A stretch of DNA of 64,000 nucleotides from Pseudomonas poae (GCF_001439785.1 NZ_JYLI01000007.1:124001-188000); one strand, 5' to 3'; positions 8,071 to 16,912 are shown, numbered from the stretch's first letter. Numbers and translations: made by a program. The notes: generated by a model not told the origin, from the letters alone.

Positions 8071-8817
8071 ATGCGGATGAACCCTCTTTCACCTTGTTTA
8101 ACCCGACGCTGGCCGCTGTTGCTCGCGGCGCTGCTGGCGCTCGGTGCCACGGCGTGCAGCCAGCAGCAGGGCCGCGACATGGCCCGGCAGTTCAGCGAAG
8201 GCAAGCCTGACGAGTTCTTCCAGACCAGCGTGGACCGCATGGCCACGCTGGGCATGCGCGATAACCTGCAGAGCCTCTATCTGCTGATGAACAAGCTCTA
8301 TCTGCGCAACCCGAGCCAGTGGCGTCAGTCGGGTTACCCGGATGCCGTGACCGCCGCGCGGACAATCCGCCAGGCCATCGAAAACCGTCAGCCGTTGCCA
8401 GCGCTGGGCGAGCGCCGCGACCTGGCAGCCTTGAGTTACTCGCTGAGCCCAGAGTTTCGCGGCGACCGCGTCGGCGCATTCATCTACGCCATCGGTAGCA
8501 TGCTGGTCACCGCCCACGGCGGGCGCACCCAGTTTTACGTGACCGATTCGATCAACCCGCAATTTGTCAGCAATGCCGCGCGCAACATCGAAAAGGCCAC
8601 CTGGCTGCTCGGCCAGCGCCAGGATGCCAATGGCGTGTTGCTGCTGTTTTCCAACGAGATCTCGGAGGAGGGCAGCAACCTCAGTTTTGCCGTGGAATTC
8701 GGCAAGATCGTCGCGCGCCTGGACCTGCTTACCCAGATCCTCGACGAGCGCTACCGCCGCATCGGTCTCAACTATGCGCAAAGCCTGTTGTTGATGAATT
8801 TTCTGCCGGTGCAGTGA
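8071..8817 (+). CDS. Predicted lipoprotein of unknown function (248 aa)
   Basis: The N-terminus has a basic stretch (TRRWP), a hydrophobic core (LLLAALLALG) and a lipobox-like ATAC with C29 as the likely lipidated residue, so this should be an outer- or inner-membrane lipoprotein facing the periplasm. The mature part is mostly helical and charged, with no enzyme motif I recognise. Two in-frame starts exist (8071 and 8077); neither has a strong Shine-Dalgarno. It is monocistronic: a 126-bp gap follows before the next small gene. Confidence 0.7.
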   Translation: MRMNPLSPCLTRRWPLLLAALLALGATACSQQQGRDMARQFSEGKPDEFFQTSVDRMATLGMRDNLQSLYLLMNKLYLRNPSQWRQSGYPDAVTAARTIRQAIENRQPLPALGERRDLAALSYSLSPEFRGDRVGAFIYAIGSMLVTAHGGRTQFYVTDSINPQFVSNAARNIEKATWLLGQRQDANGVLLLFSNEISEEGSNLSFAVEFGKIVARLDLLTQILDERYRRIGLNYAQSLLLMNFLPVQ

Positions 8818-8943
8818 CCCTTCGACGGGGAAGTGCGGTGTTTCGCTTTCTCATGTAGGACACGGCCGATCTTGCGAAGGACCGCTTGAAACGCCCCTCT
8901 ACCGGCAATAGCCTCGGACTTTTCCTAAAAATCGAGGCCTACC

Positions 8944-9219
8944 TTGGGTAAGCGAAAAACGGTTTGGCTCACGGATCGCGACATTCGTTTGCGCTTCATC
9001 CTGTTTGCAGTGATCGATACCGCGAGCGCTCAGGGCGTCGCGGCAGAGCTTTTATTACCGGCGCAGAAACTGCTCCAGGACTCGCCGACCGAAGCACAGT
9101 TGCGCAACACCCTGGACGCGATTCTGGCCACAGATGAAATGTACGGTTTCAGGTTTGCGCCGGGGTCGGAGGCCGATGACTTCATGCAAGCGCTGGAGCC
9201 TGTCATGCAAAGGAAATGA
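8944..9219 (+). CDS. Small protein of unknown function (91 aa)
   Basis: A TTG start at 8944 is preceded by GAGG at about 8932-8935, giving suitable spacing; no ATG fits the N-terminal part. The product (MGKRKTVWLTDRDIRLRFIL...) is soluble and helical with an acidic C-terminal half, and I cannot assign it to a family. It lies 70 bp upstream of the TonB-dependent receptor gene and could be co-transcribed with it, but nothing in its sequence links it to metal or siderophore regulation. Confidence 0.45.
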   Translation: MGKRKTVWLTDRDIRLRFILFAVIDTASAQGVAAELLLPAQKLLQDSPTEAQLRNTLDAILATDEMYGFRFAPGSEADDFMQALEPVMQRK

Positions 9220-9289
9220 TTCGTTTGCAAGGCGTGACCCGGCGAAGCCGCCGGGCTTCTTACGCTTCCCACCGCCAAGGACCTGCCTC

Positions 9290-11401
9290 ATGTTGTTGCG
9301 TCAATCTCCGCTTGTGTTTGCCGCCCTGACCCTCGGTTCGCCGTTGCACGCCGAAACGCTGCAGTTGGCACCGGTCGAAGTCACCACGGCGCCCGCCAGT
9401 GCCGGTGAAGTGGCCCAGGCGCAGCTCAAGAGCGTGCCCGGCGCTACCAATTACGTCGACATGGACAGCGTGCAGCAGGGGCGGGTCAGCACCAATGAAG
9501 ATGTGTTCAAGTATCAAGCCGGGGTGTATGCCAAGGCTGCGAATAATGAAGGGGTGAAGCTGTCCATCCGTGGCTCGGGCCTGAACCGCGGCCCCGGCGC
9601 CCATGCGTCCGGCCTGTTCGAGATGCTTGACGGTCTGCCGCTCACCGGGCCCGGCGGCACGCCCTATGAACTCAAGGACCCGCTGTGGCACAGCCGGGTT
9701 GAAGTGTTGCGCGGCGCCAACGGTTTTGATCGGGGCGCGCTGGCGCTGGGTGGCGCGGTCAACTACGTCACCCGTACCGGCCATGACGCGCCCGCCTTGC
9801 AACTGCGCTATGAAGCAGGCAGTCGCGGTTATGCCCAGCGTGAAATCAGTTCCGGCCAGGTGCTGGGCGACTCCGACTACTACATCAGCCTGACGGACTC
9901 CGCGTCTGACGGTTATCAGCAACAGAGCGCGGGCAGCGGCAAGGGTGTTGCCGCCAACTTCGGCTATCGTTTCAACCCCGACCTGGAAACCCGCTTCTAT
10001 TTTCGTTACCGCCAAACCGCCAACGACACCCCCGGCAAGCTCACGCGCTACCAGATCAGCCATGACCCGCGTGCCGCCAACAGCCTGAACGCCACCCGCG
10101 ATTCCAAACGCCTGCAGCCGGGCTCCACCTGGATTGCCAACAAGACCACCCTGCAGTTGGATGACCGCTCAAAGGTCGAGGTCGGCCTCGCCTATCACGA
10201 CTACCCCATGGACCTGCGCGAAGGCACCAACCGCCTGAAAGTCGCCTACACCGACATCAGCGGCACACTGAACTACATCCGTCAGGACAGCCTGTTCGGC
10301 CATGACAGCAAAACCACCCTCGGTCTGCGCACCACCCAGGCGATGCCCAACAATGGTGCGTCGGAATATGTACGTGTGCCTGCCGGCAATACCGCCATCT
10401 ATGCGCCGGGCACCAAGACGCGTGATTACTCCTATCTGGGTTCCGACACCGTGCTGCATATCGGCAATGACCTGGAGCTGCTGCCGGACCTGTGGCTGAC
10501 CACCGGCCTGGCCGCCATTTATACCCGCCGCGAGACCCAGGTTACCTACCCGCAAGGCCAGGCACCGCTCAGTCAGCATGACTGGGATTACGCACCGCGC
10601 ATCGGCCTGCGTTATGACTTCAATCCGCAATTGCAGGTGTACGGCAACCTCAGTCGCTCGGTCGAGCCGCCGCATGCGTGGTCGATGATCTGGGGTTCCA
10701 ACAAATTCTTCACCAGCGGCCCGGCCAAAGGGCTGTCGCGCGAAGGCGTGAGCCTGCAAAACCAGACCGCCACCACTCTTGAAGTCGGTGGGCGTGGTGA
10801 GGCCTGGCTTGGCGCCTGGGACCTGGCACTATACCGCTCCGAAGTGCGTCACGAACTGCTGGCTGTGGAAACCCAGGCGCAGACTTCCACCAGCAACGCC
10901 GTGATTGCCGAGTCCAACGCCAGCCCCACCGTGCATCAAGGCATGGAACTGAGCCTGCTCAGCCCGCTGTGGGACGGCGGCCGCGGCGGCAGGCTCGAGC
11001 TGCGTCAGGCCTACACCTTCAGCGACTTCCACTACCGTGACGATGACCGCTTTGGTAGCAACACGCTGCCGGGCATCCCCAGGCACTACTACCAGGCGCA
11101 GGTGCGCTACAGCCACCCGAGCGGCTTTTATACCAGCCTCAACACCGAGCACGCTTCGCGGGTAGCGGTGGACTATGCCAATTCCTTTTACGCCGCGGCA
11201 TACACACTACTGGGCGCAACGTTTGGCTACGATGCACCGAAGCAGGACTGGCAGGCGTGGGTCGACCTGCGCAATCTCACCAACCGGCGCTATGCCAATA
11301 CGGTCACGCCGGGGTATGACGACAAGGGGTTGGACGTCGCGCGCTCGACCCCGGCCGATGGGCGGGGAATCTATACCGGGGTGTCCTGGCGCTGGCGTTG
11401 A
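9290..11401 (+). CDS. TonB-dependent outer-membrane receptor (siderophore type)
   Basis: 703-residue outer-membrane receptor. The ATG at 9290 was chosen because it gives a clean signal peptide (MLLRQSPLVFAALTL...SPLHA); upstream in-frame codons overlap the preceding gene and encode a Arg/Pro-rich shadow. The plug domain spans about 35-150, with the typical SIRGSGLNRG, VEVLRGANG and GGAVNYVT blocks. The rest is a beta-barrel of alternating aromatic strands ending in the C-terminal aromatic signature VSWRWR. The family imports ferric siderophores or similar ligands using TonB energy. No siderophore synthesis genes, ABC transporter, sigma/anti-sigma pair or recognisable Fur box is adjacent, so the ligand is unknown. 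Confidence 0.9.
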   Translation: MLLRQSPLVFAALTLGSPLHAETLQLAPVEVTTAPASAGEVAQAQLKSVPGATNYVDMDSVQQGRVSTNEDVFKYQAGVYAKAANNEGVKLSIRGSGLNRGPGAHASGLFEMLDGLPLTGPGGTPYELKDPLWHSRVEVLRGANGFDRGALALGGAVNYVTRTGHDAPALQLRYEAGSRGYAQREISSGQVLGDSDYYISLTDSASDGYQQQSAGSGKGVAANFGYRFNPDLETRFYFRYRQTANDTPGKLTRYQISHDPRAANSLNATRDSKRLQPGSTWIANKTTLQLDDRSKVEVGLAYHDYPMDLREGTNRLKVAYTDISGTLNYIRQDSLFGHDSKTTLGLRTTQAMPNNGASEYVRVPAGNTAIYAPGTKTRDYSYLGSDTVLHIGNDLELLPDLWLTTGLAAIYTRRETQVTYPQGQAPLSQHDWDYAPRIGLRYDFNPQLQVYGNLSRSVEPPHAWSMIWGSNKFFTSGPAKGLSREGVSLQNQTATTLEVGGRGEAWLGAWDLALYRSEVRHELLAVETQAQTSTSNAVIAESNASPTVHQGMELSLLSPLWDGGRGGRLELRQAYTFSDFHYRDDDRFGSNTLPGIPRHYYQAQVRYSHPSGFYTSLNTEHASRVAVDYANSFYAAAYTLLGATFGYDAPKQDWQAWVDLRNLTNRRYANTVTPGYDDKGLDVARSTPADGRGIYTGVSWRWR

Positions 11402-11420
11402 GTGCAAAATCCGAAACGGA

Positions 11421-12566
11421 TTAATGGGTGGCAGGCAATGTCACGGTGAAAGTTGTGCCAGCCGCTGCCGATGAACTCACCGCCACATCACCGCCATGCA
11501 CCTTGGCCAGTTCGCGCACGATATACAGGCCAAGGCCCACGCTGCGCACCTGGCTGGCTTGATCGGTGCCGCGGGTCATGGGTTCGAACAGATTGGCGAG
11601 CAGGGCCTCGGGAATCGCTTTGCCATGGTTGTGCACGGCGACTTCGCACGCGTTGTTGGCAAGCCGCGAGGTGATGCAGATGTCGCGTTGCGGGTCGCCA
11701 TATGCCGCGCTGTTGGCCACCAGGTTACCGATGATCTGTTGCACGCGGTCGGCGTCCAGGCTCGCATGGCCATCGCCCTCGGTATGGTGCACCAGCGTTG
11801 CCTTGGGGAAAGCGACGCGCAGTTCCTCGACGGCGTGGTGAACGACTGCATGAAAGTCCAGTGGCGCGGTGCGGATAACGATACCGTGCCCGACCCGGGC
11901 CTGGGTGAAGTCGAGCAGGTCGGCGATCATGCGCTGGGCTCGCTCGGATGACTGGTCGATGTGCCCGAGCAGTTGGCGCTCCTTGGGCGTGCGTTCACCA
12001 CGGCCGAGAAAATCCGAAGCCATGCGGATGGCCGTGAGCGGGTTTTTCAGGTCATGGCTGACAATTGCCACCATCTGCTCGGCGAACATCGCGCGCCGCT
12101 GGGAGATGGCATAGGCTTGCTTGAGTTCTGCCTGTGCCTGATGCAGGGCGACTTCGGTGGCGGTTTTCTCCTGCAGCAGGGCTTCGGCCAGCTTGCGCGC
12201 GTTCAACAGCTCGCGTTCGTACTTGTCGCGGTCTGTGGTGCCGAACAACGCCAGGTCGTACACCACGGCGTCGTCGAGTTGGCGTCGATTGCCATTGAGC
12301 AGCACCGTCACTTTCTGGCCGTCGCGGTGCACGGTGTCGAGCTTCACCTCGGTGACGCTGCCATGCATGCGCAGCATCGGCGCCAGGTGCGTCTGATGGA
12401 AAATTCGCCCGCCCATCGTCAGCAGGTCCTGGAAGCGCCTACCGCACAGCTCCTGGACGCTGAACCCCAACCAGTCGGTGAAGCGTGCATTGACCTGCAG
12501 GATCGTGCCGTCTTCGGCGGTCACGGCCAGCGCACAGGCGGCGCTGTCGAACAGGTCAGTCGGCAT
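11421..12566 (-). CDS. PAS-domain sensor histidine kinase, partner of RsbQ-like hydrolase
   Basis: Soluble cytoplasmic kinase of 381 aa with no membrane helix. Order of parts: a PAS domain (about 5-115) containing the GGRIFHQTHLAPML block, a coiled-coil linker (about 115-160), an HisKA domain with phosphoacceptor H171 in VSHDLKNPLTAIR, then a HATPase domain with an N-box (IIGNLVANSA) and VGLGLYIV. The PAS resembles that of RsbP-type regulators, which depend on the hydrolase RsbQ. Its start lies 11 bases inside the end of the upstream rsbQ-like gene, so the two are translationally coupled. No response regulator is adjacent, so its output partner is unknown. Confidence 0.88.
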   Translation of the reverse strand: MPTDLFDSAACALAVTAEDGTILQVNARFTDWLGFSVQELCGRRFQDLLTMGGRIFHQTHLAPMLRMHGSVTEVKLDTVHRDGQKVTVLLNGNRRQLDDAVVYDLALFGTTDRDKYERELLNARKLAEALLQEKTATEVALHQAQAELKQAYAISQRRAMFAEQMVAIVSHDLKNPLTAIRMASDFLGRGERTPKERQLLGHIDQSSERAQRMIADLLDFTQARVGHGIVIRTAPLDFHAVVHHAVEELRVAFPKATLVHHTEGDGHASLDADRVQQIIGNLVANSAAYGDPQRDICITSRLANNACEVAVHNHGKAIPEALLANLFEPMTRGTDQASQVRSVGLGLYIVRELAKVHGGDVAVSSSAAAGTTFTVTLPATH

Positions 12567-13371
12567 GGGCGACTGCCCACGGTGCCAGGAAGCTGTGCAT
12601 CGCCGTCGCGCACGCGACTGGCGCGCTCATGTGCGGGCAATGGCCGACGTTGTCGATCAGGCAATACGTGCTGTTGGGTACGACGCGATGCAGGTATTCA
12701 CCCACCACGACCGGGGCAATCAGGTCGTCGCTCGATTGCAGGATCAGCACCGGGGCGGTGAGGCCGATCACATCCTCACGATTGTCCGACAGGAAGGTCA
12801 CGCGTGCGAATTGCCTGGCAATGTCCGGCTCGGTGCGGCAGAAACTCTCGGTCAGCGCGTCGCTGAGCTCCGGTTGCCCGGGCGCGCCCATGATCACCGG
12901 GGCCATGGCACTGGACCAGCCGAGGTAATTGCTGTCGAGGGTGTCGAGCAGGTCATCGATGTCGTTGCGCTTGAAGCCGCCGATATAGCCAGCATCGTCG
13001 ATATAGCGCGGCGACGGGCCGATCATCACATGGGCGGCGATACGCCCGGGCCGCAGGCGGTCGGCGAGGGCACCGATCATCGCGCTGACCGAGTGGCCCA
13101 CCAGAATCACCGGGCCCTGAGCATAGGCGTCGATGATCTCGTTCAAGTCATGGGCGTAACCGTCAAGAGTGCCGTACTTGGTTTTGTCGAAGGCAACGAG
13201 GTCCGACAGGCCGGCCCCCACCAAGTCATACATCACCACCCGAAAGCGCTCGGTAAAGTGCGGCGCCAGATAATTCCACATGGCCTGATTGCAGCCGAAG
13301 CCATGGGAGAACACCAGGGTCGCCATGCCGTCGCCCATCACATTTACATTGTTACGGTGGCGTAGATCCAT
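12556..13371 (-). CDS. RsbQ-like alpha/beta hydrolase
   Basis: 271-residue alpha/beta hydrolase with extensive similarity to Bacillus RsbQ: FSHGFGCNQAMWN near residue 21, nucleophile S94 in GHSVSAM, an acid at D215/D216 in LQSSDDLIAP, and H244 in VGHCPHM. The catalytic triad is intact. RsbQ binds or processes a small hydrophobic molecule and activates the PAS phosphatase RsbP in energy stress; plant D14/KAI2 hormone receptors share this fold. Here the downstream, overlapping partner is a PAS histidine kinase instead. No Shine-Dalgarno is clear before the ATG at 13371, but the N-terminus aligns well with RsbQ. A plain hydrolase (esterase) role is the alternative. Confidence 0.88.
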   Translation of the reverse strand: MDLRHRNNVNVMGDGMATLVFSHGFGCNQAMWNYLAPHFTERFRVVMYDLVGAGLSDLVAFDKTKYGTLDGYAHDLNEIIDAYAQGPVILVGHSVSAMIGALADRLRPGRIAAHVMIGPSPRYIDDAGYIGGFKRNDIDDLLDTLDSNYLGWSSAMAPVIMGAPGQPELSDALTESFCRTEPDIARQFARVTFLSDNREDVIGLTAPVLILQSSDDLIAPVVVGEYLHRVVPNSTYCLIDNVGHCPHMSAPVACATAMHSFLAPWAVAHAD

Positions 13372-13500
13372 GGAGGTCTCAAAATTATGGCGTATTGCTA
13401 TGTGAGGCGCAGTTTAGATAGTCAAGGCCCTTGGGTCACGCGTTATAGCGCCGATAGGTTACAGTCAGCGCCTTTCAGGAAGAAACTTCAGGTAACAAAT

Positions 13501-14700
13501 ATGATGCGGTGGATACGGCTGTCCGTCTTGAGTCTGCTGACGCTGTTGTGCATGAGCCCGTTTACTGCCGCCCAGGCTGATGTTTCGCCGCTTGGCGTGG
13601 CCCTCGACCAGCGGGTTATCGACCTCACCAACACCCTCGATGCCGACACCACCGCCCGTCTGAAAAGCCGGCTGGCTGACCTCGAACAGCGCAAAGGTTC
13701 CCAGGTTGCCGTGTTGCTTGTACCCAGTACCGGCGGGGTCATTATCGAGGAGTACACCAACCAGCTGTTCCGCGCCTGGCAACTGGGGCGCAAGGACGTC
13801 AACGACGGCATCCTGCTGGTGGTGGCCAAGGACGACCGCAAGGTGCGTATCGAAGTCGGATACGGTCTGGAAGGCATCGTCACCGATCTACTGGCCCACC
13901 GGATTATCGAAGAGCACATCACCCCGGCGTTTCGCCAAGGCGATTTTGCCGGTGGCGTCAGCCTGGGTGTGAACGACCTCGTTGTGCTGGTTGAGGGTGG
14001 CGATTTGCCGCCAATGGCCGTCCCAGGCGCCAGTCCCCCGGCTATAGCGGTACTGCTGGCACTGATCGCTGGCAGCGTCGGTGGTGTGTTGATGGCCGCC
14101 GGCCGCTTGCATTGGCGCCGTGCCTTGATTGCCACCGCCGGGGTGACCCTGCTGCTGGCGCTGTACGTCGGTGGTCGTGAATGGCCGGTGTACCTGCTGA
14201 TATTACCGCTGACGATACTGATCGGCGGCGCCACGTTTGGCGCGCTGTGGCTGGCGCGCGCAGTGTTCTACTGCGTGATGGCCGTGCTGGCGTATATCGT
14301 CGGGGTGCTGGCAGCGGATCGGTTTGTCGAACTCAGCCTTATCCACTGGCTGCTGTGGCCCTTGGGCGCAGCAGTGGTACTGGGCCTGTACGTGGGGTTG
14401 TTCTTCCTGATCAAGGCATCGTGGAAAAGCAGCCCGCGTTTCTTCCTTGCACGCGTACTCGCGGTCGTCGCAATTTATACTGCGGCGGGCCTGCTGCTGG
14501 GGCATGGTGCTCAAGGCTGGGTGGTGGCAATACCGGTAGCCACGATTGCGGCGTTTATCCTGTTCGTGCAGAGCATCTCCCGTTCGGGCTCGGGGTCGAG
14601 CACCCGTTCGAGCTCAAGCTCCGGCAGCTCGCGCTCCAGCAGCAGTTCGTCCGGTGGCGGTGGGTCCAGTGGCGGCGGCGGTGCGTCCGGCAGTTGGTGA
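13501..14700 (+). CDS. TPM-domain (YgcG-type) membrane protein with Ser/Gly-rich tail
   Basis: 399 aa. I start at 13501 (or 13504): this gives a signal peptide (MMRWIRLSVLSLL...AQA), while the 38-codon upstream extension has no such feature. A periplasmic TPM domain (about 30-165) includes GSQVAVLLVPST and DDRKVRIEVGYGLEG. Several hydrophobic helices follow (about 180-360), then a low-complexity Ser/Gly tail to the C-terminus ending in GSW, the usual architecture of this family. TPM proteins are poorly defined; plant relatives act in photosystem II repair, while bacterial ones are linked to envelope function. It is divergent from the rsbQ-like gene. Confidence 0.85.
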   Translation: MMRWIRLSVLSLLTLLCMSPFTAAQADVSPLGVALDQRVIDLTNTLDADTTARLKSRLADLEQRKGSQVAVLLVPSTGGVIIEEYTNQLFRAWQLGRKDVNDGILLVVAKDDRKVRIEVGYGLEGIVTDLLAHRIIEEHITPAFRQGDFAGGVSLGVNDLVVLVEGGDLPPMAVPGASPPAIAVLLALIAGSVGGVLMAAGRLHWRRALIATAGVTLLLALYVGGREWPVYLLILPLTILIGGATFGALWLARAVFYCVMAVLAYIVGVLAADRFVELSLIHWLLWPLGAAVVLGLYVGLFFLIKASWKSSPRFFLARVLAVVAIYTAAGLLLGHGAQGWVVAIPVATIAAFILFVQSISRSGSGSSTRSSSSSGSSRSSSSSSGGGGSSGGGGASGSW

Positions 14701-14709
14701 CGCACACTC

Positions 14710-15204
14710 TCAGGACAATACGATGTAGTCATTGCGTTGCACGATGGGGGTGTGCGGGCCCTGAACGAGATGCACATAACGACCGTCCACCAGGTCGATG
14801 GGCAGGCAGTCATCCACATCCATCACGGCATCGGTATGCGCCTGGGACCAACCGCGCAGCATCTGGCGTTTGCCCAGCGCTCTGGCCTCCTGCTTGTTGT
14901 GCGCGACGACCAGCAGGTAATGATGGGCCTCGCCGAAGCTGTGGGTGTCATACCCGCCAAGGTTGATGAAATACAGGCGCGGCGCTCCGGCTTGCGGGGC
15001 CAACGGGCTGAACTCGACTTTCCAGCCATCGACGCCATCCACCGCCATCCAGGCGTCGATGTGCACGCCCTTGGCGCTGCCAAACCAGTTTTCGCGCAAT
15101 TGCGGGTAAGTGGCTTGCAGGGTATCCGCCACCGCGAATACCACATCATGAACTTCGATCCTCGCCCTGGGGTGCTTGCCCCCGAGCATCACGACAAACA
15201 GCAT
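14710..15204 (-). CDS. DUF1543 domain protein
   Basis: 164-residue soluble protein. The start MLFVVMLGGKHPRARIEVHD and the block YFINLGGY near the middle are characteristic of the DUF1543 family, whose function is not known. The gene is convergent with the TPM gene (9 bp between stops) and divergent from the aldo/keto reductase gene. No catalytic motif is apparent. The family assignment is from recall of the conserved N-terminus. Confidence 0.75.
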   Translation of the reverse strand: MLFVVMLGGKHPRARIEVHDVVFAVADTLQATYPQLRENWFGSAKGVHIDAWMAVDGVDGWKVEFSPLAPQAGAPRLYFINLGGYDTHSFGEAHHYLLVVAHNKQEARALGKRQMLRGWSQAHTDAVMDVDDCLPIDLVDGRYVHLVQGPHTPIVQRNDYIVLS

Positions 15205-15309
15205 TGCAGGTTCTTCCTGGCGACTTGGCAGGGGGCAACCATACTTCGATTGAACCCTTTTGTCCGGTCAATGCCCCACTGTTTACTCACGAATTCATCA
15301 GGAGGTGTC

Positions 15310-16131
15310 ATGCGTACCATCGATCTGGCCGGCGTACCGGTCCCTGTCATTGGCCAGGGCACCTGGCGCATGGGTGAAGACCCCGGCCAGCACCGCGCTG
15401 AAGTGGCGGCATTGCAACTGGGGATCGACGAGGGCATGACCCTGATCGATACCGCCGAAATGTACGGCGAAGGAGGCGCCGAGTCCGTGGTCGGCGAAGC
15501 CATACGCGGCAAGCGCGACCAGGTGTTCCTGGTGAGCAAGGTCTACCCGCACAATGCCAGTCGAACGGGCATTCCTCGCGCCTGTGAAGCCAGTTTGCAA
15601 CGCCTCGGCACCGACTATATCGATCTGTACCTGTTGCACTGGCGCGGCCAGTATCCCCTTGAAGAAACGGTCGACGCATTCGAGCGTTTGCGCGAAGCCG
15701 GCAAGATCGGCCGTTGGGGTGTTTCCAATTTTGACGTAGCCGACCTGCAGGAGCTTGCCTCACCAGCCTGTGCCACCAATCAGGTGCTTTACAACATTGA
15801 GGAGCGGGGCATCGAGTTCGACCTGTTGCCCTGGTGGCAACAACATCATTTGCCGCTGATGGCCTACTGTCCCATCGCCCAGGGTGGCAAGTTGTTGTCC
15901 AGCCCAACGCTCAAACAGATCGCCCAGCGCCACGAGGCAACGCCCGCCCAGGTGTCCCTGGCGTGGGTATTGCGTCAGGACGGCGTGATCGCTATCCCCA
16001 AGGCCGTTACGCCGGAACATGTGCGGCTCAATGCCCGTGCTGCGAACCTGGTGCTGGATGAACATGACCTGGACGCGATCGATCGGGTATTTGGCGCGCC
16101 CAAGCGCAAGCATCCGCTGGCGATGGTCTAG
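15310..16131 (+). CDS. Aldo/keto reductase, YeaE-like
   Basis: 273-residue NADPH-dependent oxidoreductase. A GGAGG at 15301-15305 is well placed for the ATG at 15310, which rejects the much longer open frame upstream. The catalytic tetrad is visible: D47, Y52 (DTAEMYGEG), K77 (VSKVYP) and H110 (LYLLHW). The overall sequence follows E. coli YeaE, a reductase acting on methylglyoxal and other small aldehydes, including the ending in LAMV. Cytosolic detoxification of reactive carbonyls is the likely role. It is monocistronic with a strong bidirectional terminator directly after it. Confidence 0.9.
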   Translation: MRTIDLAGVPVPVIGQGTWRMGEDPGQHRAEVAALQLGIDEGMTLIDTAEMYGEGGAESVVGEAIRGKRDQVFLVSKVYPHNASRTGIPRACEASLQRLGTDYIDLYLLHWRGQYPLEETVDAFERLREAGKIGRWGVSNFDVADLQELASPACATNQVLYNIEERGIEFDLLPWWQQHHLPLMAYCPIAQGGKLLSSPTLKQIAQRHEATPAQVSLAWVLRQDGVIAIPKAVTPEHVRLNARAANLVLDEHDLDAIDRVFGAPKRKHPLAMV

Positions 16132-16155
16132 CCCCGATATCAACGGATCCTGATA

Positions 16156-16183
16156 AAACGGCGCCCGTCCCTGGGCGTCGTTT
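16156..16183. terminator. Bidirectional intrinsic terminator between aldo/keto reductase and hcp
   Basis: The arms AAACGGCGCCC and GGGCGTCGTTT pair over 11 bases with one G-U wobble, enclosing a 6-base loop. A-rich sequence on one side and T-rich on the other make it function in both directions. It lies between two convergent genes, 24 bp after the reductase stop and 15 bp after the hcp stop. Confidence 0.85.
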
Positions 16184-16198
16184 GCGCATCACACTACA

Positions 16199-16714
16199 TC
16201 AGCTGGACACCGGGCTGCGCCAGTCGTCCGAGCCCGAAGTGCCGGACACTTCGTGGGTCCAGACAATCTTACGATACGTGAAATACACGTCTTCCAGATG
16301 GGTGAAGTGCGCGTTGTCCGGGTCCTGGCAATTGGGCATGCGCGACTGGATATCGACGATGGTCGCCCCCTCGAGTTCGATGGTGAAGTAATGCTCCTGG
16401 GTGCCGGCCGATGAAGTGCGCAGCCACTCCAGCCGGCACTTCACCTCCTCGCCGCTGGTGAGTGCGCTGAAGAGCAGGGGCGATGACTTGTCGAACACCT
16501 TGCTGATCATCAACGGCTTGTGCACCCGCTGTCCGGTTGGCTGACCGGATTGCGGATCGCGCGGGATGATGACTTGGTGTGCAAACGCCTGGACGAGAAT
16601 CTGGTCCTCGTGCCCTTCCTGGTAAATATTGCCTACCGAGTCCTGAGTAAAAGTGCCTGCCGTAATCAAACCTTGCTTGACGCCAGTGATGGAGAGATAC
16701 GCGGGTGTTGGCAT
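16199..16714 (-). CDS. hcp: Hcp, T6SS inner-tube protein
   Basis: 171-residue Hcp. Members form hexameric rings that stack into the needle of the type VI secretion system and carry effectors. Family features are the N-terminal MPTPAYLSITGVKQG, the HQVIIPRD loop, the HKPLMISKVFDKSSP block and the VYFTYRKIVWTH strand near the C-terminus. Length is normal and no C-terminal toxin extension is fused. It is transcribed away from the tss operon, beginning 472 bp from tssA. A Shine-Dalgarno AAGGAAA lies before the ATG, and a sigma-54-like promoter lies about 70 bases upstream. Confidence 0.95.
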   Translation of the reverse strand: MPTPAYLSITGVKQGLITAGTFTQDSVGNIYQEGHEDQILVQAFAHQVIIPRDPQSGQPTGQRVHKPLMISKVFDKSSPLLFSALTSGEEVKCRLEWLRTSSAGTQEHYFTIELEGATIVDIQSRMPNCQDPDNAHFTHLEDVYFTYRKIVWTHEVSGTSGSDDWRSPVSS

Positions 16715-16781
16715 GACGGGTTTCCTTGTCTGATTGATAGGGACGCCATCCGATATTTAAATCCGATGGTGCTGTTCCCTT

Positions 16782-16798
16782 AACAAAAAGCGTGCCGG
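16782..16798 (-). promoter_or_regulatory. Sigma-54-like -24/-12 promoter for hcp
   Basis: On the minus strand the sequence reads CGGCACGCTTTTTGTT. Compared with the sigma-54 consensus TGGCACG-N4-TTGC it has the invariant GG and the G of the -12 element at the exact 12-base spacing, with a C for the first T and a T for the last C. A start site about 57 bases before the hcp ATG is implied. The presence of a sigma-54 activator gene (sfa) in the cluster supports the reading. Confidence 0.5.
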
Positions 16799-16894
16799 AA
16801 AGTGTGAGCCCTAATGAAATATGGAGGGTGGATTAGTGTGTGAGCGTCTTTCGATAACTTGTTATGCATTACTGCGTAAATTTATTGAGTTTGC

Positions 16895-16912
16895 TTGCGC
16901 ATAAGTGCGCAA
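16895..16912. promoter_or_regulatory. Inverted repeat, candidate activator-binding site 1
   Basis: TTGCGCATAAGTGCGCAA is a perfect repeat with 7-base arms and a 4-base centre. It lies about 100 bp upstream of the hcp sigma-54-like element, the usual distance for an enhancer-binding protein site. It shares the TGCGCA half-site with a second repeat 89 bp away. Confidence 0.4.

Noticed and set aside
8818..9289. Fur box in front of the TonB receptor
   Set aside because: No match to the GATAATGATAATCATTATC-type palindrome was seen in the gaps.
13387..13500. Upstream extension of the TPM gene
   Set aside because: The 38 extra codons would bury the signal peptide and lie in the divergent promoter region.
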